Shown here one piece after another: positions 1-8,214 of a stretch of DNA of 31,110 bases. Position 1 is the first letter of the stretch, and every line of letters begins with the position of its first letter. A model generated the notes under the pieces. That model did not search any database. It was not told where the DNA came from and was given only the letters and a program-made list of their open reading frames with translations. Source of the stretch: JBGAMH01 sp044222045 (GTDB taxonomy: Bacteria; Eisenbacteria; RBG-16-71-46); NCBI GenBank assembly GCA_044222045.1, contig JBGAOB010000017.1, positions 1-31,110 on the forward strand. Reading direction: 5' to 3'. Made by a program: the position numbers and the translations under genes.

Positions 1-1980
1 ATCTTCGCGTTCGCCGGCAACGCGTGGTTCTGCGGCGCCTACTACTCGACCCAGCGCCTGCTCAAGGCGCGCATGTTCTCGGACGCCCTGTCGCGGATCC
101 ACTTCTGGGGCTGGCAGCTGATCATCGTCGCGGCCGCGCTCACGCTGCCGCTCGGGATCACGCAGTCGAAGGAATACGCCGAGCTCGAATGGCCGATCGA
201 CATCGCGGTCGTGCTCGTGTGGGTGGCCTTCGCGATCAACTTCATCGGCACGCTGGTCAAGCGGCGCGAACGCCACATCTACGTGGCGATCTGGTTCTAC
301 ATCGCCAGCATCGTGACCGTGGCCGTGCTGTACATCTTCAACAACCTCGCGATGCCCGCCGAGATCTTCAAGAGCTACTCGATCTACTCCGGCGTGCAGG
401 ACGCGTTCATGCAGTGGTGGTACGGCCACAACGCCGTGGCGTTCTTCCTGACCACGCCGTTCCTGGGCCTGATGTACTACTTCATGCCGAAGGCCGCCGA
501 TAAGCCGGTGTTCTCGTACCGGCTGTCGATCCTGCACTTCTGGACGCTGGTCTTCCTCTACATCTGGGCCGGCCCGCACCACCTGCACTACACGGCGCTG
601 CCGGAGTGGGCGTCCACGCTGGGCATGATCTTCTCGGTCATGCTGTGGATGCCGTCGTGGGGCGGCATGATCAACGGCCTCCTCACGCTGCGCGGTGCGT
701 GGCACAAGGTGGTCGAGGACCCGGTGCTGAAGTTCTACGTCGTCGCCGTCACGGCGTACGGCATGTCGACGTTCGAAGGCCCGATGCTGTCGGTGAAGAC
801 GGTGAACGCGCTCGCGCACTACACCGACTGGATCATCGCGCACGTGCACACGGGCGCGCTGGGCTGGAACGGCTTCCTCGCGTTCGGCATGGGCTACTGG
901 CTGATGCCGCGCCTGTTCCAGACGAAGCTGTTCAGCACCAAGCTCGCCGAGGCGCACTTCTGGTTCGCCACGTTCGGCATGATCTTCTACGCCTCGGCCA
1001 TCTACAGCGCCGGCCTCACGCAGGGCCTCATGTGGCGTGCGTTCGACGAGACCGGCCGCCTGCAGTTCCCGGACTTCATCGAGACCACGATGAAGCTGAT
1101 GCCGATGTACTGGATGCGCGCCATCGGCGGCACGCTGTACATCCTCGGCATCCTGATGTTCCTGTGGAACATGCTGAAGACGTGGCAGGCGCGTCCGAAG
1201 ACGTACGAGGAGCCCGTGATCCAGGCCCCGGCGCTCGCGAAGCACTGGACCGACGACCACGCCGGCGGCGACGCCCTCGCCACCGTGCACCGCAAGTGGG
1301 AGGCCATGCCGATCACGTTCACCGTGCTCGTGGCGGTGGCGGTGATCGTGGCCACGCTGTTCGAGGTCGTGCCCACGTTCCTGATCAAGTCGAACATCCC
1401 GACCATCGCCTCGGTGCAGCCGTACACGCCGCTCGAACTGGCCGGCCGCGACGTCTATCAGCGCGAGGGCTGCTTCAACTGCCACTCGCAGATGATCCGT
1501 CCGCTGCGCCACGAGACCGAGCGCTACGGCGAGTACTCCAAGCCCGGCGAGTCGGTGTACGAGCACCCGTTCCTGTGGGGCTCGCGCCGCATCGGGCCGG
1601 ATCTCGCGCGCGAGGGCGGCAAGTACCCCGACCTGTGGCACGTGCGGCACATGGAGAATCCGCCGGCGATCACGGCGCGATCGATCATGCCGCCGTACCC
1701 GGGCATGCTCACGGCCAAGATCGACTTCGAGAAAGTCCGCTCGCACGTGAAGGCGATGGCCACCGTGGGCGTGCCGTACAGCGCCGACGTGATCGCCCGT
1801 GCGCCGGAGATGGCGCGCGAGCAGGCGAAGCAGGTGGCCGACGGCATCGCCGCGGCCGGCGGCCCGCAGGGTCTCGAGGACAAGGAGATCGTGGCGGTCG
1901 TCGCGTACCTGCAGCGCCTGGGCACGGACATCAAGAAGTCGGCCGGTGTCGCCGCGGCTCCGGCCGCGCAGGCTCGGTGA
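1..1980 (+). CDS. ccoNO: Fused cbb3 cytochrome c oxidase subunits I and II (CcoN-CcoO), 5' partial
   Basis: The frame is open from base 1, so the true start lies upstream; 659 residues are visible. The N-terminal two thirds is the haem-copper oxidase subunit CcoN, a multi-pass membrane protein that reduces O2 and pumps protons. Expected metal-ligand motifs are visible: WWYGHN (His143), GPHHLHY (His193/194) and IAHVHTGALGW (His281/283), plus AYGMSTFEGP, which in this family holds the active-site tyrosine. After a linker the chain continues without a stop into CcoO, a membrane-anchored monohaem cytochrome c: one TM segment, CFNCH (Cys491, Cys494, His495) for haem c and RSIMPPYP (Met563) as likely axial ligand. 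CcoN and CcoO are usually separate genes, and the fusion is known from several lineages. The stop at 1978-1980 lies one base before the next start, so the genes are probably co-transcribed. The assignment is firm; only the missing start is uncertain. Confidence 0.97.
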   Translation: MFAFAGNAWFCGAYYSTQRLLKARMFSDALSRIHFWGWQLIIVAAALTLPLGITQSKEYAELEWPIDIAVVLVWVAFAINFIGTLVKRRERHIYVAIWFYIASIVTVAVLYIFNNLAMPAEIFKSYSIYSGVQDAFMQWWYGHNAVAFFLTTPFLGLMYYFMPKAADKPVFSYRLSILHFWTLVFLYIWAGPHHLHYTALPEWASTLGMIFSVMLWMPSWGGMINGLLTLRGAWHKVVEDPVLKFYVVAVTAYGMSTFEGPMLSVKTVNALAHYTDWIIAHVHTGALGWNGFLAFGMGYWLMPRLFQTKLFSTKLAEAHFWFATFGMIFYASAIYSAGLTQGLMWRAFDETGRLQFPDFIETTMKLMPMYWMRAIGGTLYILGILMFLWNMLKTWQARPKTYEEPVIQAPALAKHWTDDHAGGDALATVHRKWEAMPITFTVLVAVAVIVATLFEVVPTFLIKSNIPTIASVQPYTPLELAGRDVYQREGCFNCHSQMIRPLRHETERYGEYSKPGESVYEHPFLWGSRRIGPDLAREGGKYPDLWHVRHMENPPAITARSIMPPYPGMLTAKIDFEKVRSHVKAMATVGVPYSADVIARAPEMAREQAKQVADGIAAAGGPQGLEDKEIVAVVAYLQRLGTDIKKSAGVAAAPAAQAR

Positions 1981-1981
1981 C

Positions 1982-2170
1982 GTGAAGATCTCGGACATCG
2001 TCAGCCACTCGGGCCTGTCGGGCTACGCACAGGTCGGGCTGATCCTCTTTGTGTTCGCGTTCGTCCTGCTGGTGGCCCGGCTCTACTGGCCGGGCCGCCG
2101 GAAGGAAATGGAGCGCGCGAGCCGGCTTCCGCTCGACGATGGCGAGCGGAACGCCCACGGAGACAACTGA
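1982..2170 (+). CDS. ccoQ: CcoQ/FixQ-like small subunit of cbb3 oxidase
   Basis: A 62-aa protein starting at GTG 1982, directly after the ccoNO stop, and ending one base before the ccoP ATG. It has a short polar N-terminus, one hydrophobic helix (about residues 17-34, AQVGLILFVFAFVLLVARLYWP) and a basic then acidic tail containing the RRKEME segment. That architecture, length and position between ccoO and ccoP match CcoQ, a non-catalytic single-TM subunit known to stabilise the cbb3 complex. Sequence conservation in CcoQ is low, so the call rests mainly on position and topology. The GTG is chosen because it is the first in-frame start after ccoNO and leaves no gap. Longer versions would run antisense-like through the ccoO frame and have no support. 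Confidence 0.8.
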   Translation: MKISDIVSHSGLSGYAQVGLILFVFAFVLLVARLYWPGRRKEMERASRLPLDDGERNAHGDN

Positions 2171-2171
2171 C

Positions 2172-2810
2172 ATGAGTGCGGATCCGAAGAAGGGTGACCG
2201 CCTGCTGGACCACAACTACGACGGCATCCAGGAGTACGACAATCCGCTGCCGCAGTGGTGGACGTGGATCTTCATCGCCACGATCGTGTGGTCGGTCCTG
2301 TACTGGTTCAACATCGCCGGCGTCGGCATCGGCAAGGGCCGCGTGGCGAACTACGAGGCGGACATCGCGGCGGCCACGGCGAAGTACGGCGACCGTGGCG
2401 CGGCCGAACTGTCCACGCTCGACAACGCCACGCTGATGGCGGCCTCGCACGATCCGGCCGTCCTCGCCGCCGGCAAGCAGGTGTTCGCCACGACGTGCTC
2501 GCCCTGCCACCTGGCGGACGGCGGCGGCGTGGTGGGCCCGAACCTGACCGACGACTACTGGATCCACGGCAACCAGCCCGTGCAGATCCTGAACACGGTC
2601 AGCAACGGCGTGCTCGACAAGGGCATGCCCGCGTGGAAGCAGACGCTCAAGCCCGAGCAGATCAAGACCGTGGTCGCGTACGTCCTCACCCTGCACGGCA
2701 CGACGCCCGCCGTGGCGAAGGAACCGCAGGGCACGAAGATGGACGTGTACACGGGCGAAGAGACCCCGGCCGCCGCACAGGAGAGCACGGCCACCGGAGG
2801 CGTGAAGTAG
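2172..2810 (+). CDS. ccoP: CcoP-like subunit III of cbb3 oxidase, with a single haem c site
   Basis: A 212-aa protein starting at ATG 2172. The N-terminus has the typical CcoP signature (DHNYDGIQEYDNPLPQWW) followed by one TM helix (about residues 31-50). A single class I cytochrome c domain follows, with CSPCH (Cys109, Cys112, His113) and GMPAW supplying the likely Met ligand. CcoP feeds electrons from soluble cytochrome c toward CcoO and the CcoN active site. Family members are usually about 300 aa with two CxxCH haem sites; here I find only one, and the protein is correspondingly short. The C-terminus is a low-complexity Ala/Thr/Glu tail. The next gene (ccoG) follows after 22 bases. Identity as CcoP is supported by the N-terminal motif and its place in the operon; the monohaem state is read directly from the sequence. 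Confidence 0.92.
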   Translation: MSADPKKGDRLLDHNYDGIQEYDNPLPQWWTWIFIATIVWSVLYWFNIAGVGIGKGRVANYEADIAAATAKYGDRGAAELSTLDNATLMAASHDPAVLAAGKQVFATTCSPCHLADGGGVVGPNLTDDYWIHGNQPVQILNTVSNGVLDKGMPAWKQTLKPEQIKTVVAYVLTLHGTTPAVAKEPQGTKMDVYTGEETPAAAQESTATGGVK

Positions 2811-2832
2811 CCCCGGCCCGTCACATCATCTG

Positions 2833-4293
2833 ATGTCCGCACAACCGAAGACCTCGCATGGCGCGCCGGCCCCTCCGGGCCGCGTGCTCGCGACGCTCAA
2901 CGAGGACGGATCCCGCCGCTGGATCCGTCCTCGGCTTGCCGAAGGCGCGTGGTGGAACCGGCGGCGCATCCTCGCCTGGTTCCTCATGGTGCTGTTCGTG
3001 GCGCTGCCCTGGGTTCGACTGGCAGGCAAACCGCCGATCCTGCTCGACCTGCCGCGGCGCGAGTTCACGCTGATCGGCACCACGTTCGCGCCCACCGAGA
3101 CGCTGCTGTTCATGCTGCTGTTCATCAGCACGCTGATCGGCATCTTCCTTCTGACCGCCCTGCTCGGCCGCGTGTGGTGCGGCTGGGGCTGTCCGCAGAC
3201 CGTCTACATGGAGTTCCTGTTCCGCCCGATCGAGCACTGGATCGAGGGCGGGCCGCGCGGTGCCATGGAACTGGACGCGAAACGCGCCTGGCTGCACCCG
3301 AAGCGGCTGCTCAAGTACGCGATCTTCGCCGTGATCGCGACGTTCCTCGGCAACTCGTTCCTCGCCTACTTCGTCGGAACGGACCAGCTCATGGGCTGGA
3401 TCCAGGGCTCGCCGAAGGAGCACCCGATGGCGTTCGCCATGATGGCGCTCGTCTCGGTGGCCACGTTCATCGACTTCACCTGGTTCCGCGAACAGACCTG
3501 CCTGGTGGCGTGCCCGTACGGCCGGCTCCAGTCGGTGCTGCTGGACCGCCAGTCGCTGATCGTGGGTTACGACGTCACGCGCGGCGAGCCGCGTGGCCGC
3601 GGCGGCAAGGAGCGCTCCGGCCTCGGCGACTGCGTGGACTGCTCGCTGTGCACGCAGGTGTGCCCCACCGGCATCGACATCCGCGACGGGCTGCAGATGG
3701 AGTGCATCCACTGCACGCAGTGCGCCGACGCGTGCGACTCGGTCATGGTCAAGATCGGCAAGCCGCCGGGCCTGATCGGTTACACCTCGCAGGCGCGACT
3801 CGCGCGCAAGCCGCTCACGTGGCTGCGGCCGCGCGTGGTGATGTACCCGCTCGTGATGAGCGTCACGCTGGTGCTGTTCGGCTGGCTGCTCACGCACCGC
3901 GGCGACGCCGAGGTCACGGTGCTGCGCGGCAAGGGCGAGCCGTTCTCGCTCACGACCGACGGCCGCGTGCAGAACCAGGTCCGCATCAAGGTGGCGAACC
4001 GCGGTTCCCGCGACGCGAAGTACGCCATCGTGCTGGACGGCGTGGACGGGGCGCAGGTGATCGCGCCCATGAACCCGCTGCCGGTGCCCGCCCGCCGCAT
4101 GGGCGAGACCAGCCTGTTCGTGATGCTGCCGGCCGGCGCGTTCGAGCACGGGGAGCGCCCGGTGCGCTTCCTCGTGAAGGACGAGCATGGATTCTCCACC
4201 GCGATCGACTATCGTCTCGTGGGTCCCGAGCACGATCACGACGAGGAGCACGGAGACCAGCCGCACGAGGCCGAGGGCGGGGAGCATCGATGA
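2833..4293 (+). CDS. ccoG: CcoG/FixG cytochrome c oxidase accessory iron-sulfur protein
   Basis: A 486-aa membrane iron-sulfur protein. CcoG family proteins take part in cbb3 assembly and have been described as Cu(II) reductases preparing Cu(I) for the CuB site. Visible features are an N-terminal TM segment (about residues 45-63), the family motif CGWGCPQTVYMEFLFRPIEHW, further TM helices, two 4Fe-4S motifs of ferredoxin type (Cys267/270/273/277 in CVDCSLCTQVCP, Cys291/294/297/301 in CIHCTQCADAC), another TM helix and a C-terminal Ig-like domain of about 120 residues ending in an acidic/His tail. Length is normal for the family. ATG 2833 gives the usual N-terminus; no clear Shine-Dalgarno sequence precedes it, which fits translation coupled to ccoP. 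Its stop overlaps the next start (ATGA at 4290-4293). Confidence 0.97.
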   Translation: MSAQPKTSHGAPAPPGRVLATLNEDGSRRWIRPRLAEGAWWNRRRILAWFLMVLFVALPWVRLAGKPPILLDLPRREFTLIGTTFAPTETLLFMLLFISTLIGIFLLTALLGRVWCGWGCPQTVYMEFLFRPIEHWIEGGPRGAMELDAKRAWLHPKRLLKYAIFAVIATFLGNSFLAYFVGTDQLMGWIQGSPKEHPMAFAMMALVSVATFIDFTWFREQTCLVACPYGRLQSVLLDRQSLIVGYDVTRGEPRGRGGKERSGLGDCVDCSLCTQVCPTGIDIRDGLQMECIHCTQCADACDSVMVKIGKPPGLIGYTSQARLARKPLTWLRPRVVMYPLVMSVTLVLFGWLLTHRGDAEVTVLRGKGEPFSLTTDGRVQNQVRIKVANRGSRDAKYAIVLDGVDGAQVIAPMNPLPVPARRMGETSLFVMLPAGAFEHGERPVRFLVKDEHGFSTAIDYRLVGPEHDHDEEHGDQPHEAEGGEHR

Positions 4294-4769
4294 TCAAGCG
4301 TGAGCACCTGTGGCCGATCGGCGTCGTGGTGGCGCTGGCCGTGAACGTGGCGGCCAACGTGGTCATCATCCGCGCCGCGAACCAGCCGCAGTCCGAGGTC
4401 GTGGAGTCCGACTACTACCGCAAGGCGGTGGCGTGGGACTCCACGCTCGCCGAACGCGACCGCAGCGCCGCGCTCGGCTGGCGCGTGGACGCCTCGATGG
4501 TGCGCCTGGCGCCCGGCCGCGCGCGCGTCGCGGTGACGCTCGCCGACTCGAGCGGCGCGCCGCTCACGGGCGCCGACGTCACGGTGACGGCGATCCACAA
4601 CCGGAGCGCCGCCTCGCCGGTCACGGCGCACCTCGCGGCCGACGCGGCGGGCTACGCCGCCGAGCTGCCGCTGGTGCACTCGGGGCTGTGGGAGCTGCGC
4701 CTGACCGTGAAGCGCGGCGCCGAGCGCTACGAAACGTCGCTGCGACGCGAGTGTCCGAGCACGCCGTGA
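4290..4769 (+). CDS. ccoH: FixH/CcoH family oxidase assembly protein
   Basis: A 159-aa protein whose ATG overlaps the ccoG stop (ATGA), indicating translational coupling. It has one N-terminal TM helix (about residues 8-27) and then the FixH signature VESDYYRKAVAWD, followed by a beta-rich periplasmic domain (roughly residues 60-155) resembling the Ig-like fold of FixH. FixH/CcoH is known to be needed for cbb3 oxidase assembly and to contact the complex. Length and position between ccoG and the copper ATPase gene match the classic ccoGHIS order, except for the extra membrane-protein gene that follows. No unusual residues or truncation were seen. Confidence 0.9.
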   Translation: MIKREHLWPIGVVVALAVNVAANVVIIRAANQPQSEVVESDYYRKAVAWDSTLAERDRSAALGWRVDASMVRLAPGRARVAVTLADSSGAPLTGADVTVTAIHNRSAASPVTAHLAADAAGYAAELPLVHSGLWELRLTVKRGAERYETSLRRECPSTP

Positions 4770-5494
4770 TCCCGCTGATCGCCACCGTGTTCGGCGCCAG
4801 TCTCGCCGGCAGCGCACACTGCCTGGCGATGTGCAGCGGCTTCCTGTGCTTCGCCTGCGGCCAGGACCGCGACAAGGCGAGCGCGTGGACGCAGGCCGCC
4901 TATCACGGCGGCCGCCTGCTCGCGTACGTGCTGCTGGGCGTGATCGCCGGCGCCGTGGGCGCGCGCGTCGACCGCATCGGGTTCACCGGCGGCGCGGCAG
5001 CGGCGGCAGGCGGGCTCATGGTGGCGTGGGGCCTGCTGCAACTGGCCGCGGCGCTCGGCGCGCGCGTGCCGCACCCGGGCGCACCGGCGCCTCTGCGGCG
5101 CCTGCTCGGAGCGCTCGTGCGCGTGGCCGGCGCGTGGCCGCCCGCGTCGCGGTCGCTCGCGGTGGGCGCGCTCAGCGCGCTGCTGCCGTGCGGGTGGCTG
5201 TGGGCGTTCGCGGCGACCGCCGCCGGCACCGGCTCGCCGTGGAAGGGCGCGCTCGTGATGGCGGTGTTCTGGGGCGGCACGGTGCCCGCGCTGGCCGGCG
5301 CCGGCTTCGCGCTGCAGAAACTGCTCGGGCCGCTGCAGCGGCGCGTGCCGCTCGTGACCGCGTCGGTGCTCGTGGTGATCGGCCTGCTCACCGTGGCCGG
5401 CAAGTTCCAGGCGAGCCCGCGCGGCGGTGCCGCGAAGTGCCCGCACTGCGCGCCGGCCGACGCGCCCGTCGGGGAGCCGCGTGCCGGGCACTGA
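4766..5494 (+). CDS. SafE/DsbD-like membrane protein of the cco locus (TauE/SafE family annotation)
   Basis: About 242 aa, rich in TM helices (six or so). The first helix region carries AGSAHCLAMCSGF, a variant of the GxxHCxxMCGG motif of the DsbD_2/SafE-like family; GRLLAYVLLG and PCGWLWAF in later helices fit the same family. The C-terminus has an extra CPHC motif. Such proteins are often found in cco assembly loci and are suspected to handle copper or thiol/electron transfer during oxidase maturation; the exact role is not established and sulfite export is unlikely here. I chose GTG 4766 because it overlaps the upstream stop as GTGA; GTG 4751 in the same frame is an alternative adding five residues. 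It overlaps the next gene by 14 bases. Confidence 0.8.
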   Translation: MIPLIATVFGASLAGSAHCLAMCSGFLCFACGQDRDKASAWTQAAYHGGRLLAYVLLGVIAGAVGARVDRIGFTGGAAAAAGGLMVAWGLLQLAAALGARVPHPGAPAPLRRLLGALVRVAGAWPPASRSLAVGALSALLPCGWLWAFAATAAGTGSPWKGALVMAVFWGGTVPALAGAGFALQKLLGPLQRRVPLVTASVLVVIGLLTVAGKFQASPRGGAAKCPHCAPADAPVGEPRAGH

Positions 5495-7961
5495 CCTCGC
5501 CCCGCGCCCGGGCGCGAAGCGCGGGGCCGAGGTCGCGTGCACGCACTGCGGGCTGCCGGTGCCCGCGGGGCTGGCCGATCACGACCCGCCGTTCTGCTGC
5601 AACGGCTGCGCGACCGCGTACGAGGTGCTGCAGGGCTGCGGCCTGGAGGGCTACTACCGGCTCGCGGAGCGGCGGAACGCGCGCGTGGAGCCGAGCGGCC
5701 GCGGCTTCGAGGAGTTCGACCACGAGGCGTTCCACGCGCTGTACGTGCGCCCCGGCGCCGGCGGCCTGCTGGAGACCGACCTGCACCTGGAGGGCGTGCA
5801 CTGCGCGTCGTGCGTGTGGCTCATCGAGCGTGCGCCGCGGCTGGTGCCGGGACTCGCGCGCGCCGAACTGAACGCGCCGCGCGCGCTCGTGCACGTGGCG
5901 TGGGACCCGGCCACCGTGAAGCTGTCCGAGGTCGCGCGCGCCATGGACACGCTCGGCTACCGCCCGCACCCGTTCCGCGGGCGCGCCGCCGAGGAGCTGC
6001 GCCGTCGCGAGGACCGCGACATGCTCGCGCGCATCGGCGTGGCGGGTGCGCTGTCGGGCAACATCATGATGCTGGCGCTCGCCACGTACGCCGGCTGGTT
6101 CGGGCACATGGAAGCGTCGGTCGAGCACTACTTCCGCTGGTGGAGCCTGCTGCTGACCACGCCGAGCCTGTTCTGGCCCGGCCGCATCTTCTTCCGCAGC
6201 GCGTGGGGCGCGCTGCGCGCACGAGCGCTGCACATGGACGTGCCCATCGCGATCGCGCTGCTCGCCGGCTACGGGCGCGGCCTCGTGAACACGGTCACCG
6301 GGCGCGGGCCGATCTACTTCGACGGCGTGGCCACGCTGGTGTTCCTGCTGCTGGTGGGCCGCTTCCTGCAGCTGCGCGCGCAGCGGTCCGCGGCCGACTC
6401 GTCGGAGCTGATGCACGCGCTGTCGCCGTCCACCGCGCGCGTGCTCGATCCCGAGGGCCGCGTGAGCGACGTGCCCGCCGAGGCGGTGCTGCCCGGCGCG
6501 CTGCTCGACGTGCGGCCCGGCGACACGTTCGCGGCCGACGGCGTGGTGGTGCAGGGCGCGTCGGACGTCGACACGTCGCTGCTCACCGGCGAGCCCGCGC
6601 CCGTGTCGGTGACCGAGGGCGGCGCCGTGTTCGCGGGCACCGTCAACCGCACGTCGCCGCTCGTGGTGCGCGTGGAACAGGCCGGCGAGGCCAGCCGGCT
6701 GGGGCGCATCCTGCGCGAGGTCGAGGCCGGGGCGCGCGAACGCGCGCCGGTGGTGCTGCAGGCCGACCGGCTCGCGGGCGTGTTCGTGGGCGTGGTGCTC
6801 GTGCTCGCCGCCGCCACGTGGTTCGCGTGGACGCGCCTGCGTCCCGACACCGCGCTCGACAACGCCATCGCGCTGCTCGTGGTGACGTGCCCGTGCGCGC
6901 TCGCGCTCGCCACGCCGCTCGCCGTGAGCGTGGCGATCGGTCGCGCCGCGCGCGCCGGGCTGCTGGTGAAGAACGGCGTCGCGCTGGAACTGCTCGCGCG
7001 CCCGGGCACGCTGTTCCTGGACAAGACCGGCACGCTCACCGAGGGCCGCGTCACGCTGGAGCGCTGGGAAGGTCCTGCGGACGTGCGCGCGCTGGTGCTG
7101 GCGCTCGAGCGCCACTCGGCGCACCCGATCGCGGCCGGCTTCGTGTCGGCGTGGCCGGGCGTGGACGCTCCCGAGGCCGTTGCCGTGCAGCACGCCGCCG
7201 GCGGCGGACTCGAGGGCGACGTGCACGGCCGCCGCGTGGTCGTGGGCTCGCCCGCGTTCGTGAGCGCCCGCGCGAGCGGAGGCTTCCCCGACGACCCCGA
7301 GGCTCGCACGCCCGTGTGGGTGGCCGTGGACGGAGCGATCGTGGCGCGCGCCGCGTTCGACGACCGCGTGCGGCCCGAGGCGGCCGAGGCGCTCGCCGCG
7401 CTGCGCCGTCGCGGGTGGACGCTGCACCTGCTGTCGGGCGACGCGCCCGCGGTGGTGCGGCGCGTCGGCGCATCGCTCGGCTTCGCGCCGGAGCAGTGCA
7501 CCGGCGGCGCGAGCCCCGAGGACAAGGCGCGCGTGATCGCCGAAGCGGAAGCGAAGGGCCGCGTGGTGATGGTGGGCGACGGCATCAACGACGCCGCCGC
7601 GATCGCGCGCGCGAGCGTGGAGTCGGCGCACGGAGGCGCCGAGGCGTGCATCGCCGCGGCCGACGTGTACGTGGCGCGCCCGGGCGTGGGCGCACTGCTC
7701 GAGCTCGAAGAGGGCGCGCGGCGCACGCTCGGCGTGATCCGCCGCGGCATCGGCTTCTCGCTCGCCTACAACGTGGTCAGCGCGGTGCTCGCGGTGACCG
7801 GCGTCATCAACCCGCTGATCGCGGCCATCGTCATGCCGCTCAGCTCGGTGACGGTGGTGGTGGCCGCATGGTGGGGCCGCACGTACGACGCCCCGGCCGC
7901 GGCCGCGCGCGCGAACGACGCGGCGGCGGCGCCGGCGGTGCGCAGGGAGGTGGCCGCGTGA
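5481..7961 (+). CDS. ccoI: CcoI-type heavy-metal (copper) translocating P1B-ATPase
   Basis: An 826-aa copper ATPase of the CcoI/FixI type, which moves Cu(I) across the inner membrane for cbb3 oxidase CuB assembly. Domains in order: an N-terminal Cys-rich metal-binding domain (CTHCG at 20-23; FCCNGC at 39-43), an HMA domain with CASC (Cys108, Cys111), TM helices, an actuator loop with LLTGEP, the intramembrane CPC motif (Cys470-Pro-Cys472), the phosphorylation site DKTGT (Asp514), the HP motif (SAHPIAAGF), the hinge GDGIND (699-704) and final TM helices. All catalytic motifs are intact. GTG 5481 is chosen because GGGGAG lies about five bases upstream and the protein then starts just before the metal-binding domain. 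An upstream GTG at 5427 would add 18 Arg/Pro-rich residues inside the previous gene. The stop overlaps ccoS as GTGA. Confidence 0.96.
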   Translation: MPGTDLAPRPGAKRGAEVACTHCGLPVPAGLADHDPPFCCNGCATAYEVLQGCGLEGYYRLAERRNARVEPSGRGFEEFDHEAFHALYVRPGAGGLLETDLHLEGVHCASCVWLIERAPRLVPGLARAELNAPRALVHVAWDPATVKLSEVARAMDTLGYRPHPFRGRAAEELRRREDRDMLARIGVAGALSGNIMMLALATYAGWFGHMEASVEHYFRWWSLLLTTPSLFWPGRIFFRSAWGALRARALHMDVPIAIALLAGYGRGLVNTVTGRGPIYFDGVATLVFLLLVGRFLQLRAQRSAADSSELMHALSPSTARVLDPEGRVSDVPAEAVLPGALLDVRPGDTFAADGVVVQGASDVDTSLLTGEPAPVSVTEGGAVFAGTVNRTSPLVVRVEQAGEASRLGRILREVEAGARERAPVVLQADRLAGVFVGVVLVLAAATWFAWTRLRPDTALDNAIALLVVTCPCALALATPLAVSVAIGRAARAGLLVKNGVALELLARPGTLFLDKTGTLTEGRVTLERWEGPADVRALVLALERHSAHPIAAGFVSAWPGVDAPEAVAVQHAAGGGLEGDVHGRRVVVGSPAFVSARASGGFPDDPEARTPVWVAVDGAIVARAAFDDRVRPEAAEALAALRRRGWTLHLLSGDAPAVVRRVGASLGFAPEQCTGGASPEDKARVIAEAEAKGRVVMVGDGINDAAAIARASVESAHGGAEACIAAADVYVARPGVGALLELEEGARRTLGVIRRGIGFSLAYNVVSAVLAVTGVINPLIAAIVMPLSSVTVVVAAWWGRTYDAPAAAARANDAAAAPAVRREVAA

Positions 7962-8152
7962 GCGTGATGTTCGTGCTGGTGCCGCTGGCGCTGGGCCTCG
8001 TGGTGGTGGCGATCGCCGCCTACGTGTGGGCCGCGCGCAAGGGACAGTTCGACGATCTCGACACCCCCGCCGTGCGCGCCCTGCACGACGACGAGCCCGG
8101 GCCCGCGAAACCGATGCCGCCGCGCGACGGCGCCCCGCCGCCCGCGCGCTGA
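7958..8152 (+). CDS. ccoS: CcoS cbb3 oxidase assembly protein
   Basis: A 64-aa single-TM protein. It begins at GTG 7958, overlapping the ccoI stop, with GGGAGG at 7945-7950 as a strong ribosome binding site seven bases upstream. The TM helix (about residues 4-26) is followed by the family hallmark GQFDDLDTPAVRALHDD, which is nearly invariant in CcoS. CcoS is needed for cofactor insertion into cbb3 oxidases. The C-terminal tail is Pro/Arg-rich and not conserved. It is the last gene of the cco operon; a hairpin follows two bases after the stop. Confidence 0.96.
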   Translation: MSVMFVLVPLALGLVVVAIAAYVWAARKGQFDDLDTPAVRALHDDEPGPAKPMPPRDGAPPPAR

Positions 8153-8177
8153 CCGCGGCGAGAGCCGCGTGTAGGAT
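8149..8177 (+). promoter_or_regulatory. Candidate sigma-70-type promoter for the hydrolase gene
   Basis: CTGACC (8149-8154) and TAGGAT (8172-8177) each match 4 of 6 consensus bases and are spaced by 17 bases. The start codon lies 37 bases downstream. The match is modest and comes from inspection only; the -35 overlaps the ccoS stop. Confidence 0.3.
8154..8169 (+). terminator. Hairpin after ccoS (weak terminator candidate)
   Basis: A perfect 6-bp stem (CGCGGC/GCCGCG) closed by a GAGA tetraloop starts two bases after the ccoS stop. There is no T tract (TGTAGG follows), so it may only stabilise the mRNA 3' end. Confidence 0.3.
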
Positions 8178-8214
8178 CGCGCGCAGTGCCGCGACTTCCT
8201 CCGAGGGCTCGACC

